Shown here: one piece after another, positions 1 through 9,738 of the stretch | Layout: each line of letters begins with the position of its first letter | Numbering within the stretch: the first letter of the stretch is position 1 | From: Neptuniibacter halophilus | GTDB taxonomy: Bacteria > Pseudomonadota > Gammaproteobacteria > Pseudomonadales > Balneatricaceae | Assembly: GCF_030295765.1 (NCBI RefSeq) | Contig: NZ_AP027292.1 | Span: 62,001 to 126,000 of the forward strand | Direction of reading: 5' to 3' | Length of the DNA stretch: 64,000 nucleotides | Notes under the pieces: model-generated | Told to the model about the DNA's origin: nothing | Databases searched by the model: none | Seen by the model: the letters and a program-made list of their open reading frames with translations, nothing else | Position numbers and translations under genes: made by a program

Positions 1-1
1 A

Positions 2-583
2 CTGACAGAGGATAGCCTGATCACGCTGATCGATACCACCCGGGCCCCCTGCTACATCTTGCAGCATGGTATCTGCCATCAGAACAATGCCCGTGAAGGC
101 CAGCGTAAAATCGAACTGGGTGGCCAGTTAACTGCCACTGCCGCGTTGAGCGCTCTGGCCGAGGGCCGGCACCAGTTGCAGCAACAGTTTGCCTGCCGCT
201 ATCTGGATATTCTGGTGCCGCCGTGGAACCGGATCGATCCAGAACTGCTCAGCTCACTCTCAGCGCTTGGATATCAGCGGCTTTCTGTTCTGGGCCCGCG
301 CGCTCCTCAGGCAGAACCGGCAGAGCTGAATGTACACCTTGATATCATCGACTGGAAACAGCGCAGGTTTGCCGGCGAAGCCCGCTTGCTGCAGCAGATA
401 ATTGACAACCTGCAGGCCCGCCGCCGCGGAGAACTGGACCCGGATGAACCTTACGGGTTGATGACCCACCATCTGGATCATGATGCAGAGTGCTGGGCGT
501 TTCTCAGCCGTTTATTTGCCTGTCTGAAACCATTTTCCCATCTTAACTGGGCTGGCGGCCCGGCATTGCTCGAAGCGAAATAA
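2..583 (+). CDS. Polysaccharide deacetylase-like protein (5' truncated by window edge)
   Basis: The frame is open from base 2, so the protein starts outside the window; 193 codons plus the stop are visible. The visible part carries an HG..H.N segment (HGICHQNN), a PPWNRID motif and a late THHLDHD segment. These match the polysaccharide deacetylase-like (NodB-fold) proteins that sit beside glycosyltransferases in exopolysaccharide clusters. PPWN followed by a glycine-aromatic stretch is typical of the second half of that fold. The next gene, a GT4 glycosyltransferase, begins 9 bases after the stop, so the genes are very probably cotranscribed. Whether all metal-binding residues are present cannot be judged without the N-terminus. 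The substrate is unknown. Confidence 0.7.
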   Translation: MTEDSLITLIDTTRAPCYILQHGICHQNNAREGQRKIELGGQLTATAALSALAEGRHQLQQQFACRYLDILVPPWNRIDPELLSSLSALGYQRLSVLGPRAPQAEPAELNVHLDIIDWKQRRFAGEARLLQQIIDNLQARRRGELDPDEPYGLMTHHLDHDAECWAFLSRLFACLKPFSHLNWAGGPALLEAK

Positions 584-592
584 AGGTTACCT

Positions 593-1813
593 GTGAAAAA
601 AATTACTCTGGTTCTGAAAGGCTACCCACGACTCTCCGAAACCTTTATCGCTCAGGAGATTCATGCGCTTGAGCAGCGCGGATTCGAGATCACACTGGTT
701 TCACTGCGCCACCCGACCGATAAACGCACTCATCCGATCCATGATCAGATCCGGGCTGATGTCATCTATCTGCCGGAGTACCTGCATCACGAACCCGGAC
801 GCGTACTCAAAGCCGCATGGGCCTGCCTGCGCCGTTATCCGGTTGGTTCCGCAATCAAAGCATTGTGGCGGGATTTTAAGCGGGATCACAGCCGCAACCG
901 GGTGCGTCGCTTCGGTCAGGCACTGGTACTGGCAGCGGAGATGCCACCCGGTACCGAACAGCTTTATGCCCACTTTCTGCATACACCGGCTTCAGTCACC
1001 CGCTACGCAGCGCTGCTGACCGGCATCCGCTGGAGCTGTTCTGCCCACGCCAAAGATATCTGGACCAGCCCGAGCTGGGAGTTAAAAGAGAAACTGCAGG
1101 AGCTGGACTGGCTCTCGACCTGCACCCGGGCTAACTTTGATTACCTGCGGAGTCTGGCTGACCGGCCGGAGAAAGTTCAACTGGTCTATCACGGGCTCGA
1201 TTTTAAACGCTTTGCCGCACCGCAAGCATCCGGGCAGACACAGGCTTCGACACCGGTCAGGATTATCAGCGTCGGCCGCGCCGTCGAGAAAAAAGGCTAC
1301 GATGACCTGCTGACAGCCCTGTCGCAACTGCCTGCGGAGCTCGACTGGCAGTTCACTCATATCGGTGGCGGTGGCCTGCTGAAATCCCTTCAGGCACAGG
1401 CCCGTTCGCTCAATATCGAAGACCGGATTCAGTGGCTGGGCGCCCTGCCACAAAAAGAGGTGCTGGCAGCTTACCGCAACAGCGACCTGTTCGTGCTCGC
1501 CAGTAAAATCGTCGCCGACGGCGATCGGGATGGCCTGCCCAATGTACTGATGGAAGCCCAGAGCCAGAAACTTTGCTGCCTGGCGACCGATATATCCGGT
1601 ATCCCCGAACTGATTAACCATGGCGAAAACGGCTGGCTGGTGCCGCAGGCGGATCCCGCTGCCCTGACCTCCGCGCTGGAAACGCTTATCCGTGACTCCC
1701 AACTGCGTCAGGCACTGGGCCAGAAAGGTCAGGAGCTGTTACAGCAGCGGTTTGATGTGGAACTGGGCATTGATCAGCTCAGCGAACTGTTCCTCCGATC
1801 GTCTGCGCCATGA
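593..1813 (+). CDS. GT4-family glycosyltransferase (colanic-acid type)
   Basis: A 406-residue protein starting at GTG, with an AAAGG ribosome site just upstream. The N-terminus (GYPRLSETFIAQEI) is the hallmark of GT-B glycosyltransferases of the WcaL/colanic-acid type. The C-terminal half has the GT4 nucleotide-sugar region: VGRAVEKKGYDDLL, then DGLPNVLMEA and SGIPELINHGENGWLV. It probably transfers a sugar from a nucleotide donor onto a lipid-linked or surface polysaccharide precursor at the cytoplasmic face of the inner membrane. It overlaps the next glycosyltransferase by 4 bases (ATGA), which implies translational coupling. Donor and acceptor cannot be predicted. Confidence 0.88.
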   Translation: MKKITLVLKGYPRLSETFIAQEIHALEQRGFEITLVSLRHPTDKRTHPIHDQIRADVIYLPEYLHHEPGRVLKAAWACLRRYPVGSAIKALWRDFKRDHSRNRVRRFGQALVLAAEMPPGTEQLYAHFLHTPASVTRYAALLTGIRWSCSAHAKDIWTSPSWELKEKLQELDWLSTCTRANFDYLRSLADRPEKVQLVYHGLDFKRFAAPQASGQTQASTPVRIISVGRAVEKKGYDDLLTALSQLPAELDWQFTHIGGGGLLKSLQAQARSLNIEDRIQWLGALPQKEVLAAYRNSDLFVLASKIVADGDRDGLPNVLMEAQSQKLCCLATDISGIPELINHGENGWLVPQADPAALTSALETLIRDSQLRQALGQKGQELLQQRFDVELGIDQLSELFLRSSAP

Positions 1814-2940
1814 ATATTGCCTTTTACGCGCCGCTGAAGTCGCCCCATCACCCAAACCCGTCGGGTGACCGCCAGATCGCCCGGCTCCTGATCCGGGCGC
1901 TGCAACATGCGGGGCATAGGGTTTCACTGGTCAGCGAGCTGCGCACGCTGGAAAAACAGGGCGACCTGTCTGCCCAGCAGCGCTTATGCCGGATCGGCAA
2001 ATATCTGGCTGACCGGCTGCTGCGGCGCTGGCAACATACTCAACAGACGCCAGACCTCTGGTTTACCTATCACCTCTATTACAAAGCACCGGATCTGATC
2101 GGCCCGCATATCTGCCGCGCACTGAACATTCCTTACCTGATTGCAGAAGCCTCCTGGTCTGAAAAACGCGCAACGGGCGAATGGGCCTGTTTCCACCAGC
2201 AGGTAGAAGCAGCCTTAGCCCGGGCCGATGGTATCTATACGCTGAATCCGGTCGATCGGCTGGAACTGTCGCGCTTTTATCAACGCACCCGGCCCGAGAT
2301 GCTGCAACGGATGTATGACCTTCCGGCATTTATTGATCCGCCGGCGGTCACGTCTCTGAGCCGACAGGCGATTGCCGCGCGGTTCCAGCTTGATCCGGCA
2401 CTGCCGTGGCTGATCACCGTCGCCATGATGCGGCCCGGCGACAAGATGGAATCCTATACCCTGCTGAGCCGGGTTCTGCAGCAGAGCCATGCCCGGTTTA
2501 ACCTGCTGGTGGTGGGTGATGGAGTTTGCGGCGCTGAAGTGCGCAGCCTGCTGGGCAGTGATCCACGGGTGCGATTTGCCGGCAAACTCGACAACCCCGA
2601 ACTGTTTCGTATGTTCAACGAGTTTTCTGTGAACCTCTGGCCCGCCGTTAATGAAGCGATCGGACTTAACTTTGTCGAAGCCCAGTCGCAAGGCGTGGCG
2701 ATCATAGCCGGCCGGGAGCGTGGTGTGCACTCGGTTGTAGCCGATGGCCAGAGCGGCATTCTGACGCCACCCGGTGATACAGCAGCCATGGCCCTCGCGC
2801 TTGATCAGTTGCTGGCCGACCCGCAACGCTTGCAACGCTATCGCCGCCATGCTGCTGACTATATTCAGCAGCAGCACAGCTTAAACAGTACCACCGCACG
2901 GTTGAACGAAACGCTCGGTCAATTCGGGAGCCATCGTTAA
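1810..2940 (+). CDS. GT4-family glycosyltransferase, second copy
   Basis: A 376-residue GT-B protein; its ATG overlaps the stop of the preceding glycosyltransferase. The N-terminal segment (YAPLKSPHHPNPSGDRQIARLL) fits an acceptor-binding domain. The C-terminal part has VVGDG, then NEAIGLNFVEAQSQG, the E-x7-E-like donor site, and a GQSGILTPPGD loop typical of GT4. It is only distantly similar to its neighbour, so the two probably add different sugars. The stop codon shares one base with the ATG of the following phosphatase (TAATG). Deacetylase-like protein, two glycosyltransferases and phosphatase therefore look like one translationally coupled operon for an envelope glycan. Confidence 0.85.
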   Translation: MNIAFYAPLKSPHHPNPSGDRQIARLLIRALQHAGHRVSLVSELRTLEKQGDLSAQQRLCRIGKYLADRLLRRWQHTQQTPDLWFTYHLYYKAPDLIGPHICRALNIPYLIAEASWSEKRATGEWACFHQQVEAALARADGIYTLNPVDRLELSRFYQRTRPEMLQRMYDLPAFIDPPAVTSLSRQAIAARFQLDPALPWLITVAMMRPGDKMESYTLLSRVLQQSHARFNLLVVGDGVCGAEVRSLLGSDPRVRFAGKLDNPELFRMFNEFSVNLWPAVNEAIGLNFVEAQSQGVAIIAGRERGVHSVVADGQSGILTPPGDTAAMALALDQLLADPQRLQRYRRHAADYIQQQHSLNSTTARLNETLGQFGSHR

Positions 2941-3530
2941 TGCAGCAGTTTTACTTTTTGCGCCACGGCATGACCGAGTGGAACCAGAAGAAGAGGATTC
3001 AGGGCCGCACCGATATTCCTCTTTGCCCGGAAGGCGTCGCACAAATGCAAGCCCGCGCCGCCGGGATGGACCCGGCCTATCGTCTTCTTGACTGGTACAG
3101 CAGCCCGCTTGCGCGTGCCCGCCAGACCGCGGCCCTGCTACAACTGGACGCTGCGACCGACCCGGCCCTGATTGAGATGAACTGGGGCGACTGGGAGGGA
3201 CACACTCTGGCTGAACTGCGCCATGCCCGGCCTGATGCGATGGCCCTTGAAGAGGCCAGAGGCCTGCAGATGACCCCGCCACAGGGAGAATCGCCGGCCC
3301 GGGTACTGGATCGTATCAGCCACTGGGCCGCACAGATCAGTCACCCTGCCGGCATTGGCTGCATCAGCCATAAAGGGGTGATCCGGGCTGTTTACGCAGC
3401 AGCGGCTGACTGGGATATGCAACACAAAGCTCCGCACAAACTGGATTACAACTGCCTGCAGCAATTTGGCTATGCCAACGGTCGCTGGTACCTGCAGGCC
3501 CTGAATTTGCCATTAGATAAGATGCAATGA
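2940..3530 (+). CDS. Histidine phosphatase (phosphoglycerate mutase-like) family protein
   Basis: A 196-residue protein with the complete histidine phosphatase core. LRHGMTEWN near the N-terminus supplies the phospho-accepting histidine, SSPLARARQTA the second arginine, EMNWGDWEG the acid residue and ISHKG the second catalytic histidine. Family members include alpha-ribazole phosphatase (CobC) and many broad-specificity phosphatases. No cobalamin genes are nearby; instead it is coupled by TAATG to two glycosyltransferases. It may therefore dephosphorylate a sugar phosphate or lipid carrier intermediate, but that is inference from position only. Cytosolic, no signal peptide. Confidence 0.87.
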   Translation: MQQFYFLRHGMTEWNQKKRIQGRTDIPLCPEGVAQMQARAAGMDPAYRLLDWYSSPLARARQTAALLQLDAATDPALIEMNWGDWEGHTLAELRHARPDAMALEEARGLQMTPPQGESPARVLDRISHWAAQISHPAGIGCISHKGVIRAVYAAAADWDMQHKAPHKLDYNCLQQFGYANGRWYLQALNLPLDKMQ

Positions 3531-3612
3531 AACCAAGGTTTTCGACAGGTTATCTATACTGTGAGTAATCAGGCGAAAGCCGTCCAACGGGTGAGAGAAC
3601 CGGACCAGACTT

Positions 3613-5508
3613 ATGTACGCCACCGAAGCACTGACACGTTCTGAAACTTCAGACACTGCCGCACAATCAGTGCTGGAGGTCAGAAATCTGGCCGTCAGTT
3701 TTGCCGTTCATGGTACCGAAGTGGCTGCGGTGCGCGATGTCAGCTTTAAAATACCCCGCGGCAAAACGGTGGCTCTGGTGGGCGAATCCGGATCCGGTAA
3801 ATCCGTTACCGCCCAGGCGATTCTTGGTATTTTGCCAACCAGCGCCCGGATCAGTGACGGAGAGATTCTGTTCCATGATCAGCACCGGCAAGTGGATATC
3901 GCTCAACTCGCACCGGCCAGCAGCGCCATGCGCAATCTGCGCGGGGACCAGATCAGCATTATTTTTCAGGAGCCGATGGTTTCCCTCTCCCCGGTTCACA
4001 AGCTGCTCGATCAGATAGGCGAAGCCCTGCGTCTGCACCGAAAAGTCAGCGCCGCCGAGACCCGGCAGGCTGTGCTCAGCATGCTGGAAAAAACCGGGTT
4101 TCCTGATCCCGAAAAAGCCCTCAATCAGTATCCGTTTGAACTGTCCGGTGGCCTGCGCCAGCGAGCCATGATCGCCATGGCTCTGATCTGTCAGCCTGCC
4201 CTGCTGATCGCGGATGAACCGACTACCGCACTGGATGTGACCGTACAGGCACAGATTCTCCAGTTGATTAAATCTCTGCAGGCGGAATTCTCCATGTCTG
4301 TGCTACTGATCACTCATGATCTGGGCGTAGTCGCCAATATGGCCGATGATGTGGTGGTGATGTTTCATGGCGAAGTGGTCGAAAGGGGGCCGATCCGTAC
4401 CCTGTTTCGTGACCCTCAGCATCCTTATCTGAAAGCGCTGTTCGCCGCTATTCCCAGCTTTGATATGGCAGATGGCGCGCGCCTGACATCACTACGCCCG
4501 GTGACTCTCGATAGCCACTACGTTCAGGCCCACCGGCATCGCTGGAGCGAGGCAGAAAAACAGGCCGCTCCGCATCTGAGTATTCAGGGTCTGGGTAAGG
4601 ACTATCACAGCCGCCATGGTAGCTGGCAGGGCAAGAGCAAAGTTATTCACGCGGTGCGGGATTTCAGTCTGGATATTCCGCCCGGCGAAAGTTTTGGTCT
4701 GGTGGGTGAAAGCGGTTGCGGTAAAACCACACTCTGCAAAATGCTGATGCGTGCGGTTACCCCTAGTCGCGGCAAGATTCTGTACAACGATCGCGGCCAG
4801 CAGATCGACCTGCTACAGATGGAGGAGCAGCCCTTACGCCAGTTCCGCCAGAAGATGCAGTTTGTATTTCAGGACCCTTTCAGCTCCCTGAGCCCGCGCA
4901 TGACCGTGCTGGATATTCTCTGTGAGCCTTTTGTGATCCACGGGATCGGCAACGCTGACTTCCGGCGTCAGCGCGCCAAAGAGCTGATGAATCTGGTGGG
5001 GCTCGATAACCGCTTTCTTAACCGTTACCCGCACAGTTTCTCCGGTGGCCAGCGCCAGCGAATCAGTATTGCCCGTGCGCTGGCACTGGAACCCGATCTG
5101 CTGATTCTGGATGAACCGGTTTCAGCGCTGGATGTCTCCGTTCAGGCACAGATTCTGAATCTGCTGAAAGATCTGCAGCAGAATCTGGGGCTGACCTACC
5201 TGTTTATCTCGCACAATCTGGCGGTGGTTGATTATATTGCCGACCGGATCGGGGTGATGTGTCAGGGCCAGTTGGTCGAAGTAGCGCCGCGTCACACACT
5301 GTTCCGCCAGCCGCTGCACCCTTACACCCATGCCCTGCTCGCTGCGATCCCCTATGCCGAACTCGAGCGGCCGCTGGATTACAGCCAACTGGACCGCAAG
5401 CATATGGACCCGACCGCATGGCCCGGCCCTTATCAACTGATTAACGACGATCCCGGACTGATGCGCGAAGTCAGCCCCGGTCACCTGATACGGGAGGCCA
5501 GCCGGTGA
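3613..5508 (+). CDS. yejF: Dipeptide-type ABC importer ATPase with two fused nucleotide-binding domains (YejF-like)
   Basis: A 631-residue protein with two complete ABC ATPase domains. The first has Walker A GESGSGKS (about residues 57-64), signature LSGGLRQR and Walker B LLIADEP. The second has Walker A GESGCGKT, signature FSGGQRQR and Walker B LLILDEP. Each ends in an oligopeptide-transporter C-terminal region with the typical [10 protein letters not shown] and [10 protein letters not shown] motifs. A tandem fused ATPase is the YejF arrangement, as opposed to separate OppD/OppF. It powers import through the permeases encoded downstream. Its stop overlaps the start of the binding protein by 4 bases. 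The start site is the least certain point, because only a weak GAGAG site precedes it. Confidence 0.92.
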   Translation: MYATEALTRSETSDTAAQSVLEVRNLAVSFAVHGTEVAAVRDVSFKIPRGKTVALVGESGSGKSVTAQAILGILPTSARISDGEILFHDQHRQVDIAQLAPASSAMRNLRGDQISIIFQEPMVSLSPVHKLLDQIGEALRLHRKVSAAETRQAVLSMLEKTGFPDPEKALNQYPFELSGGLRQRAMIAMALICQPALLIADEPTTALDVTVQAQILQLIKSLQAEFSMSVLLITHDLGVVANMADDVVVMFHGEVVERGPIRTLFRDPQHPYLKALFAAIPSFDMADGARLTSLRPVTLDSHYVQAHRHRWSEAEKQAAPHLSIQGLGKDYHSRHGSWQGKSKVIHAVRDFSLDIPPGESFGLVGESGCGKTTLCKMLMRAVTPSRGKILYNDRGQQIDLLQMEEQPLRQFRQKMQFVFQDPFSSLSPRMTVLDILCEPFVIHGIGNADFRRQRAKELMNLVGLDNRFLNRYPHSFSGGQRQRISIARALALEPDLLILDEPVSALDVSVQAQILNLLKDLQQNLGLTYLFISHNLAVVDYIADRIGVMCQGQLVEVAPRHTLFRQPLHPYTHALLAAIPYAELERPLDYSQLDRKHMDPTAWPGPYQLINDDPGLMREVSPGHLIREASR

Positions 5509-7415
5509 AAGCGTTTTCTCTTTTACAGGGTCTGGGATTAAGTCTGATCCTGCTCACGACAGAGGCTGTAGCTGGCGTGGCTACAGAGATCCCTTACCTG
5601 CAGCCGCAGGTTGATGCACGGCAACTGCCACCGATGCAGCAGAGGCTGCCGGAGGTACCGGCAATGCCTTCGTTTGCAGACCGCGAGACAGGCCAGTACG
5701 GCGGGCGCCTGCGGATGCTGATGTCAAAAGCCAAAGATATACGTCAGATGGTAGTCTTCGGCTATGCCCGGCTGGTCGGCTACGATGCCCATCTGCAACT
5801 GCGGGCAGATATACTGCAGGGAATTGAGGTTGAAGATAACCGGGTCTTTACCCTGCAGTTAAGACCGGGAATGCGCTGGTCCGACGGCCACCCCTTTACC
5901 GCCGAAGATTTTCGTTTTTACTGGGAAGATATCGCCAGCAACGCAACCTTATCTCCGTTCGGCCCGCCTAAAGCGATGCTCGCGCAGGGCGAAGCCCCCC
6001 GCTTTGAGGTGCTTGACCGCTATAGGGTACGCTTTAGCTGGCCCCATCCGAACCCCTATTTCCTGCCCGCGCTGGCCGGGCCACGGCCTCTGTTCATCTA
6101 TATGCCGGCGCACTATATGAAACAGTTCCACGCCGATTTTCAGGACAAGGCAGAGCTCGATCGCCTGATCGAACAGGCCCATAAACGCAACTGGCGCGGG
6201 CTGTTTGTTGAGATGGGCCGGCAGTACAAACTAACCAATCCCGATCTGCCAAGCCTGCAACCCTGGGTGAACACCACCCGACCTCCCGCCGAACGCTTCC
6301 TGTTCAGGCGCAACCCCTATTTTCACCGGGTCGACCCGCAAGGCCAGCAACTCCCCTATATCGATGAGGTGGAGATCAACCTTGCTTCCACCGGGCTGAT
6401 ACCGGCCAAAGCCGGGTCTGGCGAAGTCGACCTTCAGGCACGCTACCTGCGGATGGATAACTACACCTTCCTCAAAGAGGGTGAGCAGAACGGTCACTAC
6501 CGGGTTTTCCTCTGGGAAACCGGGCGCGGTGCACAGATTGCCCTCTACCCTAACCTGAATGCGAAAGACCCCAGATGGCGCGAACTGATGCAGGATGTGC
6601 GCTTCAGGCGGGCACTCTCACTGGCGGTCAACCGGCATGAGATCAATCAGGTGGTCTATTTCGGTCTGGCACGCAAAATGGCCAATACCGTCTTACCCGA
6701 GTGCCCGCTGTATAAAGAATCATTCGCCACCGCCTGGAGCGACTTTGACCTGCAGGCCGCTAATCAGTTACTGGATGAGATGGGCCTGACGAAACGGGAC
6801 AATCGCGGTATTCGCCTCTTGCCTGACGGCTCGCCTCTGGAACTGATGGTTCAGACCGCAGGCGAAAGCACCGAAGAAACCGATGTACTCTCACTGGTGG
6901 AGGACAGTTGGCGGCAGGCCGGCATCAAACTTTATGTCAAACCGACCCAGCGCGAAGTGCTGCGTAACCGGGTATTTTCTGGCGATGCCGTCATGTCTGC
7001 CTGGTATGGGCTTCCCAACGGGCTGCCGATTGCCAATATGAGCCCGGAACAGCTTGCGCCAACCCATCAGGATCAGTACCAGTGGCCGCAATGGGGCCGC
7101 TATTATGAAACCGGTGAGGGCGAAAGCCCCACTCTGATGGCGGTGAAAGAGCTGGTCAACCTGAATAATGCCTGGGGCCGGACCGACAGCTTCGCCTATC
7201 AGACTGAGATCTGGCAACGCATGCTGCAGATCCATGCCGATCAGGTGTTCTCGATCGGGCTGGTCAGCGGCGTACTGCAACCCATCGTGGTACATAAATC
7301 GCTGCGCAATGTGCCGGAAAAAGCCTTTTATAACTGGGACCCCGGTGCCTACTTCGGGGTGCACAATATGCCGGCATTTTACTTCAGTCAGGAGGCAGAT
7401 CATGCCAGTCGTTAA
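5505..7415 (+). CDS. yejA: Peptide ABC transporter periplasmic binding protein (YejA-like, SBP_bac_5)
   Basis: A 636-residue protein starting at a GTG inside the end of the ATPase gene, preceded by GGGAGG. A hydrophobic leader (about residues 4-24, ending VAGVA) is a Sec signal peptide. The mature part has the SBP_bac_5 features LRPGMRWSDGHPFTAEDF and RFRRALSLAVNRHEINQ, and is longer than DppA/OppA, as is usual for YejA. It should bind peptides, or peptide-like compounds such as microcin C analogues in known Yej systems, in the periplasm and deliver them to YejB/YejE. The gap to the next gene is only 24 bases. Substrate range cannot be read from sequence. Confidence 0.9.
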   Translation: MKAFSLLQGLGLSLILLTTEAVAGVATEIPYLQPQVDARQLPPMQQRLPEVPAMPSFADRETGQYGGRLRMLMSKAKDIRQMVVFGYARLVGYDAHLQLRADILQGIEVEDNRVFTLQLRPGMRWSDGHPFTAEDFRFYWEDIASNATLSPFGPPKAMLAQGEAPRFEVLDRYRVRFSWPHPNPYFLPALAGPRPLFIYMPAHYMKQFHADFQDKAELDRLIEQAHKRNWRGLFVEMGRQYKLTNPDLPSLQPWVNTTRPPAERFLFRRNPYFHRVDPQGQQLPYIDEVEINLASTGLIPAKAGSGEVDLQARYLRMDNYTFLKEGEQNGHYRVFLWETGRGAQIALYPNLNAKDPRWRELMQDVRFRRALSLAVNRHEINQVVYFGLARKMANTVLPECPLYKESFATAWSDFDLQAANQLLDEMGLTKRDNRGIRLLPDGSPLELMVQTAGESTEETDVLSLVEDSWRQAGIKLYVKPTQREVLRNRVFSGDAVMSAWYGLPNGLPIANMSPEQLAPTHQDQYQWPQWGRYYETGEGESPTLMAVKELVNLNNAWGRTDSFAYQTEIWQRMLQIHADQVFSIGLVSGVLQPIVVHKSLRNVPEKAFYNWDPGAYFGVHNMPAFYFSQEADHASR

Positions 7416-7439
7416 GCCGCATAACGCTGAGGTACGAAG

Positions 7440-8438
7440 ATGCTGAGCTATCTGGGCAAACGCATTGCACTGATGATTCCGACCCTGATCGTGATCAGCA
7501 TACTGGTGTTTATCATTATCCAGTTACCGCCCGGTGATTATCTGGAAAGCTACATTGCAGAGCTCGAAAGTCAGGGCGAGAGCGTCGATCCGCAGAAGAT
7601 CGCCTTCCTGCGCGAAGAGTATGGCCTCGACAAACCTTTATGGGAGCAATATATCACCTGGGCCGGAGGCTTTTTGCAGGGCGATCTGGGCTACTCCTTC
7701 GAATACAACCTGCCGGTCGCCGAAGTGATCGGTGACAAAATGTGGCTGACGATTCTGGTTTCCTTCTTTACCATTCTCGTCACCTGGCTGATCGCCTTTC
7801 CGATTGGTATCTATTCCGCTACTCACCCCTACAGTTGGAGCGACTACAGCCTCACCCTGCTGGGTTTTCTCGGTCTGGCGACACCGAACTTCCTGCTGGC
7901 ACTGGTTCTGCTCTACCTGGCAAACCGTTACTTCGGCACCTCGATCGGTGGCCTGATGGACCCGGAGTTTCTCGACCAGCCCTGGAGCTGGGCAAAACTG
8001 GTATCGGTACTGGAGCACTTGTGGATACCGGTGCTGGTGATCGGCACCTCAGGCACCGCCGGGATGATCCGCCGGCTGCGCGCCAATCTGATGGATGAGT
8101 TGCGTAAACCTTATGTTGTTACCGGGCGTGCCAAAGGGCTGGGTGAAACCCGCTTACTGGTCAAATACCCGCTTCGGATCTCGCTGAATTTCTTTATCGC
8201 CGATATCGGCAGTCTGTTACCCAGTATTATCTCCGGCGCTGAAGTGGTTGCGGTGGTGCTTTCACTGCCGACTACCGGGCCGATCCTGCTGGCAGCGCTG
8301 CAGAGTCAGGATATGTATCTGGCCGGCTCATTCCTGATGTTTCTCGCCATTCTGACGGTCATAGGCGTGCTGGTATCAGATATTGCACTGGCACTGCTGG
8401 ATCCGCGTATCCGCTTACAGGGAGGCGCTCAACGATGA
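7440..8438 (+). CDS. yejB: ABC transporter permease, YejB-like
   Basis: A 332-residue inner-membrane protein beginning LSYLGKRIALMIPTLIVIS, the conserved first helix of DppB/OppB/YejB permeases. A periplasmic loop follows (residues about 35-95, containing REEYGLDKPLWEQY), then about five further membrane helices. The cytoplasmic coupling loop (VVTGRAKGLGETRLLVKYPLR) contains the EAA-like motif that contacts the ATPase. Length and architecture are normal for the family. It overlaps the next permease gene by 4 bases (ATGA). Confidence 0.92.
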   Translation: MLSYLGKRIALMIPTLIVISILVFIIIQLPPGDYLESYIAELESQGESVDPQKIAFLREEYGLDKPLWEQYITWAGGFLQGDLGYSFEYNLPVAEVIGDKMWLTILVSFFTILVTWLIAFPIGIYSATHPYSWSDYSLTLLGFLGLATPNFLLALVLLYLANRYFGTSIGGLMDPEFLDQPWSWAKLVSVLEHLWIPVLVIGTSGTAGMIRRLRANLMDELRKPYVVTGRAKGLGETRLLVKYPLRISLNFFIADIGSLLPSIISGAEVVAVVLSLPTTGPILLAALQSQDMYLAGSFLMFLAILTVIGVLVSDIALALLDPRIRLQGGAQR

Positions 8439-9583
8439 ACGAGCACTGGGTCAGCGATAAACCCTTCGATCCTCACACCACGGCCCAGCTCTCCGCAGAG
8501 CAGGAAAAGTTTTACATGGCCTCCCAGTGGCAACTGATCTGGTGGAAGTTCAAACGCCATCGTATCGCTATGCTCTCGGCCCTGTTTCTTGTACTGATCT
8601 ACAGCGTGGCGCTGTTTGCTGAGTTCTTCGCCCCCTATGGCCTGCATAACCGGCATACCCATACCATCTACTCGCCGCCGCAGGCGGTACACTGGTTTGA
8701 TCAGGGTGAGTTTCAGGGGCCGTTTGTTTACGGCTGGAATTACCAGTTGAACATGGACAAACTGATCCGCGAATACAGCGAGGATCGCAGTGTGCGTTAT
8801 CCGCTACAGTTTTTCTGCCGTGGTGACAGCTACCAGCTCTGGGGGCTGATCGAATCTGACCGTCATCTGTTCTGTGTTGAACAGCCGGGCTCTGTATACC
8901 TGCTCGGTACCGACCGGCTCGGCCACGATATGCTTTCAAGGATCATCTACGGTGCCCGCATTTCGCTGACCATCGGCCTGCTGGGCATTATGCTGAGCTT
9001 TATTCTGGGGCTGACCTTTGGCGGGCTGGCAGGTTTTTATGGCGGCCTGATCGACAGCTCGGTACAACGGGTTACCGAGATCATCCGCTCCTTCCCGGAG
9101 CTGCCATTGTGGATGGCGCTCTCCGCCCTGCTCCCCCTGAACTGGAGCCCCCTGTGGATCTTCTTTGGTATCACACTGATCCTTGCCATGCTCGACTGGA
9201 CCGGACTGGCGCGCACCGTGCGCGCCAAGATCCTTGCCCTGCGTGAGGAGGATTACACCACTGCAGCCCTGCTGATGGGCGCGAAACCCTCGCGGGTAAT
9301 CTCCCGGCATATGTTTCCCAGCCTGTTCAGTCACCTGATCGCTTCTGCATCGCTCTCTGTTCCGGCAATGATTCTCGGTGAAACCGCGCTCTCTTTTCTC
9401 GGGCTCGGTCTGCGTCCCCCCATTACCAGTTGGGGAGTGCTGCTCAATGAGGCGCAAAATATCAATAACGTGGCGATTTATCCCTGGCTGATGCTGCCGG
9501 TCGTGCCGGTTATTCTGGTGATACTGGCGTTTAATTTTATGGGTGACGGGCTTCGCGATGCCGCTGACCCTTATCACCACTAA
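8435..9583 (+). CDS. yejE: ABC transporter permease, YejE-like
   Basis: A 382-residue permease. The first helix (about residues 45-65) is preceded by the WWKFKRHRIAMLSAL segment typical of DppC/YejE. A large periplasmic insertion of roughly 100 residues follows, and then LGTDRLGHDMLSRIIYGARISL, a strong family motif. The insertion explains why it is longer than a standard DppC of about 300 residues and is characteristic of YejE. The coupling loop EEDYTTAALLMGAKPSRVI and the ending GDGLRDAADP are conserved. It completes the Yej-type importer whose gene order here is ATPase, binding protein, YejB, YejE; in E. coli the ATPase gene is last. Confidence 0.92.
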   Translation: MNEHWVSDKPFDPHTTAQLSAEQEKFYMASQWQLIWWKFKRHRIAMLSALFLVLIYSVALFAEFFAPYGLHNRHTHTIYSPPQAVHWFDQGEFQGPFVYGWNYQLNMDKLIREYSEDRSVRYPLQFFCRGDSYQLWGLIESDRHLFCVEQPGSVYLLGTDRLGHDMLSRIIYGARISLTIGLLGIMLSFILGLTFGGLAGFYGGLIDSSVQRVTEIIRSFPELPLWMALSALLPLNWSPLWIFFGITLILAMLDWTGLARTVRAKILALREEDYTTAALLMGAKPSRVISRHMFPSLFSHLIASASLSVPAMILGETALSFLGLGLRPPITSWGVLLNEAQNINNVAIYPWLMLPVVPVILVILAFNFMGDGLRDAADPYHH

Positions 9584-9738
9584 ACCAGCAGCGCCGAAGA
9601 AGGCCCAAATGATGTTTATATCAGGAAGCGCTGCTGCAACACTGTAACATTAATGTCATAGTATTCACTTTTAATGGAACCCGCCCAACGGGCTCCCCCA
9701 TACGTTGTTAAGGTCTGCCAGACAGACTCCAGGTTTCG

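Noticed and set aside
1082..1702. 206-codon minus-strand frame inside the first glycosyltransferase
   Set aside because: Antisense shadow with no motif; the glycosyltransferase frame carries GT4 signatures.
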